DNA of 42,073 nt from Bacillota bacterium (GCA_023410875.1 JAEYPH010000112.1:1-42073); one strand, 5' to 3'. Positions 31,575 to 39,733 are shown, counted from the first letter of the stretch. Notes: generated from the sequence alone by a model not told the origin. A program made the numbers and translations.

Positions 31575-33149
31575 ATGAAAAAGAGACTGCTCGCACTGCT
31601 CATGGTGGCCGTATTCGTGCTGCCGGCGCTGGTGGGCTGCCAGCCCCAAGCCGGTTCGTCCGCGGCACCCAGCGCGTCCGCTGCGACGGCCAACGCCAAA
31701 CCCTTCATCTTCGCCCAGGGCGCCGACCCCCGCGGTCTGGACCCGGCATTCGTGGACGACGGCGAATCCGCCAAGGTCATGTGCAACGTGTATGAAGGCC
31801 TGCTGCAGTACAAGGGCGACACCACCGAGCTTGCGCCTTGCCTGGCCGAAAGCTGGAAGGTCAGCGACGACGGCCTGGAGTATACCTTCACGCTGAAGAA
31901 GGGCGTCAAATTCCATGACGGCACAGACTTCAACGCCGAAGCCGTCAAGTATTCCATCGACCGCCAGCTGCCGCCCAAGCGCACCGACGACATGCCCTAT
32001 GCGTCGTTCACCTTCGGCCCGGTCAAGCAGGTGGATGTCGTGGACGCCAACACCGTCAAGATCACGCTTACCGCCCCCTACACGCCCTTCCTGGCCAACC
32101 TGGCCATGACGCTGGCCGCCCCCATCGTGAGCCCCACCGCCGGCGAAAAGGGCACCCTGATGGAAAACCCCGTGGGCACCGGCCCCTTCAAGTTCGTGAA
32201 GTGGGACAAGGGCCAGAGCCTCACGCTGGATCGCAATGAAGAATATTGGGGCACCAAGGCCCTGCTGCCCAAGGTCATCTTCCAGTTCATCAAGGAGAAC
32301 AACGTGCGCGCCAGCAAGCTGGCCACCGGCGAGATCGACGCCATGGACGGTCTGGACCCCAACGATGTCAAGATGCTGGAAGGCGCCAAGATGTCCATCT
32401 TCCAGGCCAAGGGCATGAACATCAACTACATGCTGTTCAACTGCTCCCGCGCGCCCTTTGACGACCCCAAGCTGCGCGAGGCCATCTGCCACGCCATCAA
32501 CGTGCCGGAGCTCGTGACCGCTCTGTATCAGGGCTATGCCGAAGTGGCCAACAGCCCGCTGCCCGTTTTCATGCCCGGTTATGACAAGGATGTTCAGCAG
32601 TTCGCCTATGACCCCGCAAAGGCCACCCAGATGCTCAAGGACCTGGGCAAAGAAGGCATGAGCATCAAGATGATCGCCTATTCCAACCCCCGCCCCTACA
32701 ACCCCGTCAACGGCCAGAAGCTGGCTGAGGCCGTGCAGGGCTATCTGCTCAAGGTCGGCCTGAAGGTTGAAATTCTGCCCTTCGACTGGACCGAATACAA
32801 GAAGCGCATTGGCAACGGCGAAGGCGACATCGCCTTCTACGGCTGGACCGGCGACAACGGCGACACCGACAACTTCCTCTCCCTGCTGGAGACCAAGGAA
32901 ATCGAGAGCACGCTGAACGCCGCCAAGTACAGCAACCCCAAGGTGGACGAGCTGCTGGCCAAGGGCCGCACGCTGCCCAACGGTGACGAGCGCAACGCCG
33001 CCTATAAGGAAATCCAGCAGCTCATGGCCAAGGACGCGCCGTGGCTGCCCGTCTCCCACTCCATCGTGCTGGCCGGCTACAACCCCTCCGTCAAGGGCTT
33101 CTCCATGCACCCCACCGGCTCCATCTTCTTCGCCGGCGTGAGCAAGTAA
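31575..33149 (+). CDS. Peptide/opine/nickel-type ABC substrate-binding lipoprotein (DppA/OppA family)
   Basis: A 524-residue family 5 binding protein. The signal peptide MKKRLLALLMVAVFVLPALVGC ends in a lipobox cysteine, followed by an Ala/Ser linker. GADPRGLDPAFVDDGESAKVMCNVYEGL and LAESWKVSDDGLEYTFTLKKGVKFHDGT are the classic DppA start, and NRAPF-like SRAPFDDPKLREAICHAIN and WTGDNGDTDNFLSLL continue it. The ATG at 31575 has AAGGAGGAGA upstream. It is the first gene of a five-gene ABC operon. The ligand could be a dipeptide, an oligopeptide or another small polar molecule; the family also carries glutathione, nickel and sugar-derived ligands. Confidence 0.93.
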   Translation: MKKRLLALLMVAVFVLPALVGCQPQAGSSAAPSASAATANAKPFIFAQGADPRGLDPAFVDDGESAKVMCNVYEGLLQYKGDTTELAPCLAESWKVSDDGLEYTFTLKKGVKFHDGTDFNAEAVKYSIDRQLPPKRTDDMPYASFTFGPVKQVDVVDANTVKITLTAPYTPFLANLAMTLAAPIVSPTAGEKGTLMENPVGTGPFKFVKWDKGQSLTLDRNEEYWGTKALLPKVIFQFIKENNVRASKLATGEIDAMDGLDPNDVKMLEGAKMSIFQAKGMNINYMLFNCSRAPFDDPKLREAICHAINVPELVTALYQGYAEVANSPLPVFMPGYDKDVQQFAYDPAKATQMLKDLGKEGMSIKMIAYSNPRPYNPVNGQKLAEAVQGYLLKVGLKVEILPFDWTEYKKRIGNGEGDIAFYGWTGDNGDTDNFLSLLETKEIESTLNAAKYSNPKVDELLAKGRTLPNGDERNAAYKEIQQLMAKDAPWLPVSHSIVLAGYNPSVKGFSMHPTGSIFFAGVSK

Positions 33150-33171
33150 AGCCAAACCTATCGTTAAGCAA

Positions 33172-33207
33172 CCCGAGGATACTGCTCTTGGGAGCAGTAT
33201 CCTCGGG
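33172..33207 (+). terminator. Perfect 16-base-pair hairpin after the binding-protein gene
   Basis: CCCGAGGATACTGCTC and its exact complement enclose a TTGG loop, 22 bases after the stop codon. Bases after it (CTATTAAAG) are not a U-run, so it probably protects the upstream mRNA and lowers, rather than ends, transcription into the permease genes. Confidence 0.7.
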
Positions 33208-33458
33208 CTATTAAAGACTTGAAAGAAGTAGAAAATCAATAACCGACCGCCGATTCATTCGGCGGAAGGAAATGTCATCAGGTACAAAAACGGCAACACT
33301 CCCGCCCGCGGGCGTACTTGGTTCCAGAAAATTGAATATGAGGATTAAAACCAAGATATCGCCCGGCGACGGTTATCGTCGGGCGATATACAAGGGTTCT
33401 GACAAGATATTTAACTCGCCAAGGCGCAACAGCGCCGAAGGCGAACAGGAGGTCCTAA
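33208..33458 (+). other. Untranslated spacer with further hairpins
   Basis: Between the binding protein and permease genes. After the 16-base-pair hairpin come CCGCCGA / TCGGCGG (33247-33253, 33259-33265), ATATCGCCCG / CGGGCGATAT (33356-33365, 33380-33389) and a small GGCGC / GCGCC (33423-33436). A reading frame from 33272 exists but overlaps the permease in another frame and is judged a shadow. A second promoter was not evident. Confidence 0.55.
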
Positions 33459-34463
33459 GTGGCCAAATACATTGCAAAAAGACTGCTGATGCTGATCCCG
33501 GTGCTCGTGGGCGTGAGCATCGTCGTATTCGTCGTGATGCACGCCTTCACGGCGGACCCGGCGGCCACGATACTGGGCCAACACGCCACCGCCGAAGCGA
33601 TCGCCAACCTGCAGGAGTCACTGGGGTTCAACGACCCCATCCCCGTGCAGTACTGGCATTTCTTCACCCGCGCCGTGCAGGGCGACCTGGGCCAGTCGCT
33701 GTATACCAAGACCTCGGTCGTCAAGGAGCTGCTGGCTCGCTTCCCGGCCACCATAGAGCTGGCCATCGCCGCCATCCTCTTCGCCGTGGCGCTGGGGCTC
33801 ACCGTGGGCATCGTCAGCGCCATCAAGAAGAACACCGTGTTCGACTATGCCAGCATGGTAACGGCGCTGGTGGGCGTGAGCATGCCGATCTTCTGGCTGG
33901 GCCTGGTGCTCATCGTGATCTTCTCGCTGACGCTGCACTGGCTGCCGGTGGCCGGGCGCATCGACCTGGGCATAGAGCCGGCCACGGTCACAGGCTTTTA
34001 CATCCTTGACAGCCTGCTGACCGGCAACAAGGACGCCCTGATCAGCGCCCTGCGCCACATCGTGCTGCCGGCGGTGGCGCTGGGCAGCTATTCCACGGCC
34101 ATCATCGCCCGCATGACCCGCGCCTCCATGCTGGAGGTCGTGGGCCAGGATTACATCCGCACTGCCCGCGCCAAGGGTCTGCTGGAAAAATCGGTGATCC
34201 TGAGCCACTCCATGCGCAACGCGCTGATCCCTGTAGTCACGGTGATCGGCCTGCAGTTTGGCGCGCTGCTGGGCGGCGCGGTGCTCACGGAGACCATCTT
34301 CGGCTGGCCGGGCATCGGCTCCTACACCGTGCAGGCCATCCTCAACAGCGATTACCCGGTGGTGCAGGGCGCGGTGCTGTTCATCGCGGCCATCTTCGTG
34401 CTGATGAACCTGCTGGTGGACATCGTCTACGCCTTCATCGACCCGCGCATCAAATTCTCCTGA
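33459..34463 (+). CDS. ABC transporter permease, DppB/OppB family
   Basis: A 334-residue permease beginning MAKYIAKRLLMLIPVLVGVSIVVF, the standard DppB start. It has a large external loop after the first membrane segment and the coupling motif YIRTARAKGLLEKSVILSHSMRNALIPVVT. The start is GTG at 33459, seven bases after AGGAGGT. The C-terminus VDIVYAFIDPRIKFS is typical. It forms a heterodimeric channel with the DppC-like protein encoded 13 bases downstream. Confidence 0.94.
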   Translation: MAKYIAKRLLMLIPVLVGVSIVVFVVMHAFTADPAATILGQHATAEAIANLQESLGFNDPIPVQYWHFFTRAVQGDLGQSLYTKTSVVKELLARFPATIELAIAAILFAVALGLTVGIVSAIKKNTVFDYASMVTALVGVSMPIFWLGLVLIVIFSLTLHWLPVAGRIDLGIEPATVTGFYILDSLLTGNKDALISALRHIVLPAVALGSYSTAIIARMTRASMLEVVGQDYIRTARAKGLLEKSVILSHSMRNALIPVVTVIGLQFGALLGGAVLTETIFGWPGIGSYTVQAILNSDYPVVQGAVLFIAAIFVLMNLLVDIVYAFIDPRIKFS

Positions 34464-34476
34464 AAGGACCCGCGCC

Positions 34477-35376
34477 ATGGAAACCAATCCCGATCTGATC
34501 CCCGTGAGCGAGGCGCAGGAGAAGGCCGAGAGCCGTCTGGCCACCATGTGGGACGCGCTGCGCGACAACAAGGCCGCCATGCTGGGCCTGATCATCATCG
34601 CGCTGCTCATCGTCATCGCGTTCTTCGGGCGCTTCTTCACGCCCTATGATCCCAACCTGGGCGAGTTGACCGAGAGCCTGAAGCCCCCGTCGGCGCAGCA
34701 CATCATGGGCACCGACGAGCAGGGCCGCGACATCTTCAGCCGCATACTGGACGGCACCAGGGTGTCGCTACGGGTGGGCATACTGGCCGTGGCCATCGCG
34801 CTGACGGCGGGCACGGTGCTGGGCGCGCTGGCCGCCTATTACGGCGGCGCCGTGGATACAGTCATCATGCGCGTCATGGACATCATGCTGGCCATCCCCT
34901 CGCTACTGCTGGCCATCGCCTTTATGACGGCGCTTGGCCGCGGCATCGACAAGGCCATCATTGCCATCAGCTTTGTCACGATACCGGAATATGCCCGCAT
35001 CGTGCGCGGATGCATACTGAGCGTGAAGAACAACGACTATGTGAGCGCCGCCCGGGCCATCGGCAACGGCGACGGCGCCATCATCTTCCGCCACATCTTG
35101 CCCAATGTGCTCTCGCCCATCATCGTGCGCGCCACGCTGGGCATCTCCACGGCCATCATCGAGACGGCGGCGCTGGGCTTCCTGGGCCTGGGCGTGCAGC
35201 CGCCCTACGCCGAGTGGGGTTCCATGCTGGGCAGCGGCCGCAGCTATTTCTTCAACGCGCCCTACATCGTGCTGTTCCCCGGCATCGCCATCACGATCAC
35301 GGTGCTGGCGTTTAACCTGCTGGGCGACGGCCTGCGCGACGCGCTGGACCCCAAAAACACCAAGAAGGCGGGCTAG
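34477..35376 (+). CDS. ABC transporter permease, DppC/OppC family
   Basis: A 299-residue permease with a cytoplasmic N-terminal tail, then KAAMLGLIIIALLIVIAFF as the first membrane segment. HIMGTDEQGRDIFSRILDGTRVSL and the coupling loop YVSAARAIGNGDGAIIFRHILPNVLSPIIV are diagnostic. The C-terminus LGDGLRDALDPKN is also typical of the family. It lies between DppB-like and DppD-like genes with very short gaps, so the operon is tightly coupled. The ribosome site AAAGGA precedes the ATG at 34477. Confidence 0.94.
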   Translation: METNPDLIPVSEAQEKAESRLATMWDALRDNKAAMLGLIIIALLIVIAFFGRFFTPYDPNLGELTESLKPPSAQHIMGTDEQGRDIFSRILDGTRVSLRVGILAVAIALTAGTVLGALAAYYGGAVDTVIMRVMDIMLAIPSLLLAIAFMTALGRGIDKAIIAISFVTIPEYARIVRGCILSVKNNDYVSAARAIGNGDGAIIFRHILPNVLSPIIVRATLGISTAIIETAALGFLGLGVQPPYAEWGSMLGSGRSYFFNAPYIVLFPGIAITITVLAFNLLGDGLRDALDPKNTKKAG

Positions 35377-35379
35377 GCC

Positions 35380-36351
35380 ATGCTTCTGGAAGTCAAGAAC
35401 CTGCAAACCCAGTTCAAGCTCAAGCGCGGCACCGTGAACGCCGTGGACGGCGCCAGCTTTTCCATCGACCGCGGCGAAGTGCTGGCCATCGTGGGAGAGA
35501 GCGGCTCGGGCAAGAGCGTGGCGTCGCTCTCGGTCATGGGGCTTATACCCAACCCGCCGGGCATTGTGGCCGGCGGAGAGATCCTGTTCCATGGCGAAGA
35601 CCTGCTCAAGAAAACCCGCCGGCAGATGGCCGACATCCGCGGCAACCGCATCTCCATGATCTTTCAGGAGCCCATGACCAGCCTGAACCCGGTGTTCACG
35701 CTCAAGCGCCAAATCACCGAGACGCTGATCCGCCACGAGGGCATTGGCAAGAAGGAAGCTCTGGAGAAGGCCATCCACATGCTGGACCTCGTGGGCATCC
35801 CCTCGCCGGCCAAGCGCATCCGCAGCTACCCGCACCTGATGAGCGGCGGCATGCGCCAGCGCGTGATGATTGCCATGGCGCTGGCGTGCTCGCCGGAGCT
35901 GCTGATCGCCGACGAGCCCACCACGGCGCTGGACGTGACGATACAGGCGCAGATACTGGACCTGATGCTCAAGCTGCGCGACAAGACCCACACCGGCATC
36001 CTGCTCATCACCCACGACCTGGGCGTCGTGGCTGAGACCGCCGACCGCGTCAACGTGATGTACTGCGGCAAGATCGTGGAACGCGCATCGGTTAAGGATC
36101 TGTTCGCGCAGCCGTTGCACCCCTACACCGAGGGGCTGTTGCGCTCCATCCCCCAGATGGAGGGCCGCCGGGACAAGCTGTTCATGATCCCCGGCATGGT
36201 GCCCAACCCGCTGCACATGCCCAGCGGCTGCGCCTTCTCCACCCGCTGCCACCGCTGCATGGACATCTGCAAGATCAAAACGCCGGAGCTCGTCGATGTG
36301 GACGGGCGGCAGGTCAGCTGCCTGCTGTATGCCGGCGAAGGGCAGGCTTGA
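35380..36351 (+). CDS. ABC transporter ATP-binding protein, DppD/OppD family
   Basis: A 323-residue ATPase. Walker A is GESGSGKSV, the signature is MSGGMRQRVMIAMAL, Walker B is LLIADEPTTALD and the switch is LLITHDLGVVAE. The C-terminal oligopeptide-transporter extension (GCAFSTRCHRCMDIC) carries conserved cysteines. The start codon at 35380 is three bases after the previous stop. It works as a heterodimer with the DppF-like ATPase downstream. Confidence 0.94.
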   Translation: MLLEVKNLQTQFKLKRGTVNAVDGASFSIDRGEVLAIVGESGSGKSVASLSVMGLIPNPPGIVAGGEILFHGEDLLKKTRRQMADIRGNRISMIFQEPMTSLNPVFTLKRQITETLIRHEGIGKKEALEKAIHMLDLVGIPSPAKRIRSYPHLMSGGMRQRVMIAMALACSPELLIADEPTTALDVTIQAQILDLMLKLRDKTHTGILLITHDLGVVAETADRVNVMYCGKIVERASVKDLFAQPLHPYTEGLLRSIPQMEGRRDKLFMIPGMVPNPLHMPSGCAFSTRCHRCMDICKIKTPELVDVDGRQVSCLLYAGEGQA

Positions 36352-36352
36352 A

Positions 36353-37318
36353 ATGGATTTTTTGTGTGAAGTAAAAGACCTTAAGAAATACTTCCCCGCA
36401 GATACCGACATCTTCGGCCGGCCCACGCAGTTCGTGCGGGCGGTGGACGGCGTCTCGCTGGGCATCCTGCGCGGTGAGACGCTGGGCCTGGTCGGCGAAT
36501 CCGGCTGCGGCAAGACGACCATCGGCCGGATGCTCGTGAACCTGGAACAGCCCACCGGCGGCCAGGTGTTCTTCGAGGGCATCAACCTGAGCACGCTGAA
36601 CCGCAAAGCGCAGCGCTCCTACTGCAAGAAGATACAGATCGTCTTTCAAGACCCCTACGCATCGCTGAACCCCCGCATGACCATCGGCGACACCATCGCC
36701 GAACCCATGCGCGTGAACAAGCTGGCCAACGGGGCGGAGCTGGAGCGCCGCGTGCTGCACCTGCTGGATTGCGTGGGCCTGGCCAGCTACCACCGCAACC
36801 GCTTCCCCCATGAGTTTTCCGGCGGCCAGCGCCAGCGCGTGGGCATCGCCCGCGCTCTGGCGGTGGACCCGCAGCTCATCGTGTGCGACGAGCCCGTGTC
36901 GGCGCTGGACGTCAGCATTCAGGCCCAGGTGCTCAACCTGCTCAAAGACCTGCAGAATGAGTTCCATCTGACGTATCTGTTCATTGCCCACGGCCTAAAC
37001 GTCATCCGCCACATCTCCGACCGCGTGGGCGTCATGTATCTGGGCAAGCTCATGGAGCTCTCCGACGGCGAAGGGCTGTACAGCCAGCCCCGCCACCCCT
37101 ACACCCAAGCGCTGCTGTCGGCCATCCCGATCCCCGACCCCACCCGGCGCAAGGAGAAAGTGCTGCTCACCGGCGACGTGCCCTCCCCGATCAACCCGCC
37201 GTTGGGTTGCCGCTTCCACACCCGGTGCAACCGCTGCATGGACGTGTGCAGGAGCGTGGAGCCGCAGGCCGTAGAGGTAGAGCCTGGGCATAAAGTCTGG
37301 TGTCATCTTTATAAATAG
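36353..37318 (+). CDS. ABC transporter ATP-binding protein, DppF/OppF family
   Basis: A 321-residue ATPase with Walker A GESGCGKTT, signature FSGGQRQRVGIARAL, Walker B LIVCDEPVSALD and switch LFIAHGLNVIRH, where the usual aspartate after the histidine is glycine. The C-terminal extension GCRFHTRCNRCMDVC matches its partner. The start at 36353 is one base after the preceding stop; a longer frame overlaps that gene. A clear terminator follows, ending the operon. Confidence 0.93.
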   Translation: MDFLCEVKDLKKYFPADTDIFGRPTQFVRAVDGVSLGILRGETLGLVGESGCGKTTIGRMLVNLEQPTGGQVFFEGINLSTLNRKAQRSYCKKIQIVFQDPYASLNPRMTIGDTIAEPMRVNKLANGAELERRVLHLLDCVGLASYHRNRFPHEFSGGQRQRVGIARALAVDPQLIVCDEPVSALDVSIQAQVLNLLKDLQNEFHLTYLFIAHGLNVIRHISDRVGVMYLGKLMELSDGEGLYSQPRHPYTQALLSAIPIPDPTRRKEKVLLTGDVPSPINPPLGCRFHTRCNRCMDVCRSVEPQAVEVEPGHKVWCHLYK

Positions 37319-37354
37319 CGAACGAGGCCGCAGGATTTTCTGCGGCCTCGTTCG
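37319..37354. terminator. Bidirectional terminator between convergent genes
   Basis: A perfect 15-base-pair stem (starting CGAACGAGGCC) with a GATTTT loop begins right after the last ATPase gene stop and ends 10 bases before the creatininase-family gene on the other strand. The T-run is short on both sides. Confidence 0.75.
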
Positions 37355-37364
37355 TTAGATCGGT

Positions 37365-38168
37365 CTATAGCCTTTTCAGGATTCCCTCGCAGATTCGCCG
37401 GGCAGCGTCTTCCAGATATGCCTGCACGTCCACACCCTCAAAATCCGCCGGCGCGCCTAGATAGCCCTGGGGCGAAAGCTCCTGGATGTGCCCGCCGAAC
37501 AGCCATTCCATGCCCTTATCCTGCGCTAGTGACACCGGCGGCAGGCTCTTTGCAAGTTCCGCATCTACAAGCTCAGGATAGAAGCCGTGCACTACGGCGG
37601 TCTCGATGTCGCCGCCGTGCACATCGGGCACGGCGGACGCACCGATAGACGCGCTGGAAGGCTGCACGACATACAGGAAGGGCTCCTCGCCGCTCAGGCC
37701 GAAGGGCGCCAGACGCTCCTGGGCAAAGCCGTAGCACGCGCGAATGGGCAGCTGCTCACCGGCTTCGCGGAAGGCCTCCATCATCGCCACGCCGTGCTCG
37801 ATGTCGCCGTGGGCGTTTACGCCATACACACTGCGGAAGCCGAACTCGCTCAAGGACGCAAACAGGTCCAAGAGCACGGCCTTCACCGTCTCCTTGCGGG
37901 CCGTAAAGCACCCGATGAAGCCGGCGTTGGCCTGGCAGATGCCCCAATAGAACGGCGGTGCGATGACCGACGCGTGCCCCTGCTGCGCCAGCGCCTTCTG
38001 CACGGCCAGGCACTGCAGGTGGGCGATGTAGATGTCCGTACCCAGGCACAGGTGGGGCCCGTGCTCCTCTATGACGCCCAGCGGCAGCAGCACCAGGGCT
38101 TCCTCTTCCACAGCTTTCTGTAGCTGTGTCCAGTTCATATTGGCCATCGTGTTGTCGAAAATCGTCAT
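37365..38168 (-). CDS. Creatininase-family amidohydrolase
   Basis: A 267-residue metal-dependent amidohydrolase of the creatininase/MftE/formamide hydrolase superfamily. Near the N-terminus LPLGVIEEHGPHLCLGTD holds the expected glutamate, histidine and aspartate ligands. VNAHGDIEHG replaces the usual NGHGGN, and DVHGGDIETAVV is the C-terminal HAG-x-x-ET motif variant. Length is close to the family norm. The ATG at 38168 has GAGAGGTTCTTT before it. It faces the end of the peptide-type transporter operon, so a product of that importer may be its substrate, but the two are transcribed convergently. Creatinine itself is only one possibility. Confidence 0.82.
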   Translation of the reverse strand: MTIFDNTMANMNWTQLQKAVEEEALVLLPLGVIEEHGPHLCLGTDIYIAHLQCLAVQKALAQQGHASVIAPPFYWGICQANAGFIGCFTARKETVKAVLLDLFASLSEFGFRSVYGVNAHGDIEHGVAMMEAFREAGEQLPIRACYGFAQERLAPFGLSGEEPFLYVVQPSSASIGASAVPDVHGGDIETAVVHGFYPELVDAELAKSLPPVSLAQDKGMEWLFGGHIQELSPQGYLGAPADFEGVDVQAYLEDAARRICEGILKRL

Positions 38169-38204
38169 AAAGAACCTCTCTCGTTGCCCTCAGGCAACCG
38201 CCTT

Positions 38205-38210
38205 ATTATA
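38205..38210 (-). promoter_or_regulatory. Probable -10 of the creatininase-family gene
   Basis: Minus strand TATAAT, preceded by TG, 37 bases before the start. The -35 is weak. A near-tandem repeat AATCGTTTGG / AATCGTTGG upstream (about 38225-38243) and a GTTGCC / GGCAAC hairpin in the leader (38183-38198) could be regulatory. Confidence 0.5.
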
Positions 38211-38288
38211 CATCAAACAATGGCCAATCGTTTGGAATCGTTGGTTTAACATATTTGTTCCCGCAGGAATTCGCCATATGCAGAACAA

Positions 38289-38318
38289 CAGCGGCAACCT
38301 GACATGAGGTTGCCGCTG
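38289..38318 (-). terminator. Terminator of the C-glycoside deglycosidase operon
   Basis: A perfect 12-base-pair stem CAGCGGCAACCT / AGGTTGCCGCTG with a six-base loop, 25 bases after the minus-strand stop at 38343, followed by TTGTTCTG. Confidence 0.72.
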
Positions 38319-38342
38319 CCGTTCAAAAACCTCGGTTTTCGC

Positions 38343-38750
38343 TCAGACCAAAACCAGCCTTCTCTTGTGCACTGCCATACGGCCAAACAGGTCATCCATT
38401 TCCGGCGGCATGTAGGAAGCGCTATAGGTATACTTTACTTCCACATCGTGCATCCCCTGCGCAAGGCCGCCGGCCTTGTTCACAGTCAGGATGGCCGGCT
38501 CCAAAAGCTGCCAGTTGATGTCCCCATGCTGCGCCAGATCCTCCTGAGCATATGTCTTGCCGCCAATGGTCCAACGGACCTGATCCCCCTCAAAGGTTTC
38601 TCCGTCGACGATCACAGTGGCCGGCCTCAGCTGCGACAGCCACACGCCCCGGTAATACAAAGACCGTATGGCGAGTTGAAAACCGACGACAGCGGTGCCC
38701 TCTGCCACATTGCGGAACCCTCTGCTTTGAATGCATTCCTTTTCCAGCAT
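38343..38750 (-). CDS. C-glycoside deglycosidase beta subunit (DUF6379)
   Basis: A 135-residue small beta protein that I recognise as DUF6379, the beta subunit of C-glycoside deglycosidases such as DgpB/DfgB/CarC. In that two-subunit enzyme it packs on the TIM-barrel alpha subunit, encoded directly upstream here. It contains FRNVAEGTAVVGFQLAIRSLYYRGVWLS and VKYTYSASYMPPEMDD. The ATG at 38750 follows AGGGGAG; the longer frame would overlap the alpha subunit. The gap to the alpha-subunit gene is 13 bases. The enzyme cleaves the sugar-to-aglycone carbon-carbon bond of oxidised (3-keto) C-glycosides from plants. The 3-oxidase partner is not in this window. Confidence 0.82.
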   Translation of the reverse strand: MLEKECIQSRGFRNVAEGTAVVGFQLAIRSLYYRGVWLSQLRPATVIVDGETFEGDQVRWTIGGKTYAQEDLAQHGDINWQLLEPAILTVNKAGGLAQGMHDVEVKYTYSASYMPPEMDDLFGRMAVHKRRLVLV

Positions 38751-38763
38751 TGTCTCCCCTCCT

Positions 38764-39630
38764 TTATTCGCCCAGCAAACGCTTGAGTAAAACGTGGTGT
38801 TTGCGCAATTGATCCGAGGCATAACCCGGTACATCCTTGTTGGGGCCCTCGTATTCGCTGAGCAGATAGCCGTCCCAATGGTGCTGAATCAGCGTATCCA
38901 CAATTTTGTCATAGGGCGTAGTCGTTTCTACGAACTCCTCCGTCATGTTGTAGAACTTCGCGTGGCAGGCATACACATAGGGCAGCAGCGGTATGATGTC
39001 TTCCACAGGGCTGAATTCCATGGGGCGATCGCCGCCGAACATACGCCAGGGGTTGGTCTGGAACACGCCGAAATCGATGTTCAGGCCGAAGTGCTTGGTT
39101 TTTGTGCGTTCGATGAACTCCACATAGTCATCCACCATCCGTGACTTGAGCACCGTTGGGTTGTGAATTTCGGGGCACATGCGCACGTTGAAACGCTCCG
39201 CATCCGGCAGGGCCATCTCAATGAACTCTCGCCAGTTTTTGACCGGCGTCAAGGTGCCGTCGATGACGCCCAGCTTGGTGCGCAGCACCGTGAAACCCAG
39301 CCGGTTGGCCAGCTTGATGTCGCGCAGCAGCATGTCATAGGATTCCTTTGTGCTGAGCTCGCGGCCGGGGTACAGACGGGAATCCACCCAATGCCCGTAT
39401 TCCACCGGCTTGATGTGGTATTTGCTCAACAACCGGAACCAGTTCTCCACCCACCCGTCGCTGGGAGCAGGATACCCTTCGATGTGACCATTGGCCAGTA
39501 TTTCCAGCCCCTCCACGCCCATGTCGCGCATGTCTGCGAACATGTCCTCCAGCGTCATCGTGACGCCATATTCGCCGGAGTAACTGTAAATGGAGATACC
39601 GCGTTTGGGTCTGCCGCTTGGATTGTCCAT
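38764..39630 (-). CDS. C-glycoside deglycosidase alpha subunit (TIM barrel, sugar isomerase-like)
   Basis: A 288-residue xylose-isomerase-like TIM barrel. Metal-binding candidates are Glu in MCPEIHNPT, Asp in NIDFGVFQ, His in CHAKFYNM and Glu in LSEYEGPN. The N-terminal KRGISIYSYSGEYGVTMTLEDM, the VEYGHWVDSRLYPGR segment and pairing with a DUF6379 gene match the alpha subunit of deglycosidases (DgpC/DfgA/CarB type). It is the first gene of a two-gene operon with promoter and cre site upstream. The ATG at 39630 has AGGAGGTAGTCC before it. The natural substrate (for example puerarin- or orientin-like compounds) is inferred only from the family. Confidence 0.85.
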   Translation of the reverse strand: MDNPSGRPKRGISIYSYSGEYGVTMTLEDMFADMRDMGVEGLEILANGHIEGYPAPSDGWVENWFRLLSKYHIKPVEYGHWVDSRLYPGRELSTKESYDMLLRDIKLANRLGFTVLRTKLGVIDGTLTPVKNWREFIEMALPDAERFNVRMCPEIHNPTVLKSRMVDDYVEFIERTKTKHFGLNIDFGVFQTNPWRMFGGDRPMEFSPVEDIIPLLPYVYACHAKFYNMTEEFVETTTPYDKIVDTLIQHHWDGYLLSEYEGPNKDVPGYASDQLRKHHVLLKRLLGE

Positions 39631-39681
39631 GGACTACCTCCTCTTTTCGAATGCATGTGGGTTTCGTTGGGGATTAGTGGA

Positions 39682-39698
39682 ATGTAAACGTTATCATT
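39682..39698. promoter_or_regulatory. Catabolite-repression (cre) site for CcpA
   Basis: ATGTAAACGTTATCATT matches all 17 positions of the cre consensus WTGNAARCGNWWWCAWW. It begins at about +1 of the minus-strand promoter, a roadblock position, so the C-glycoside operon should be repressed when preferred sugars are present. Effect on the divergent MFS gene is less clear. Confidence 0.85.
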
Positions 39699-39704
39699 GA
39701 TACG

Positions 39705-39733
39705 ATCATACAGCAAAGCTTTTGCTTGTGCAA
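39705..39733 (-). promoter_or_regulatory. Predicted promoter of the C-glycoside deglycosidase operon
   Basis: Minus strand TTGCAC (39733-39728), 17-base spacer, TATGAT (39710-39705), with the cre site immediately downstream. Confidence 0.75.

Noticed and set aside
31434..33239. Long minus-strand open frame opposite the DppA-like gene.
   Set aside because: Its product is repetitive (Gly/His/Val-rich) and it runs against a gene with a clear signal peptide, family motifs, promoter and ribosome site.
33272..34009. Open frame starting in the spacer after a GGAAGGAA site.
   Set aside because: Only the first part is free; the rest overlaps the DppB-like gene out of frame and is Arg/Gly/His-rich. 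A translated leader peptide cannot be excluded but is unsupported.
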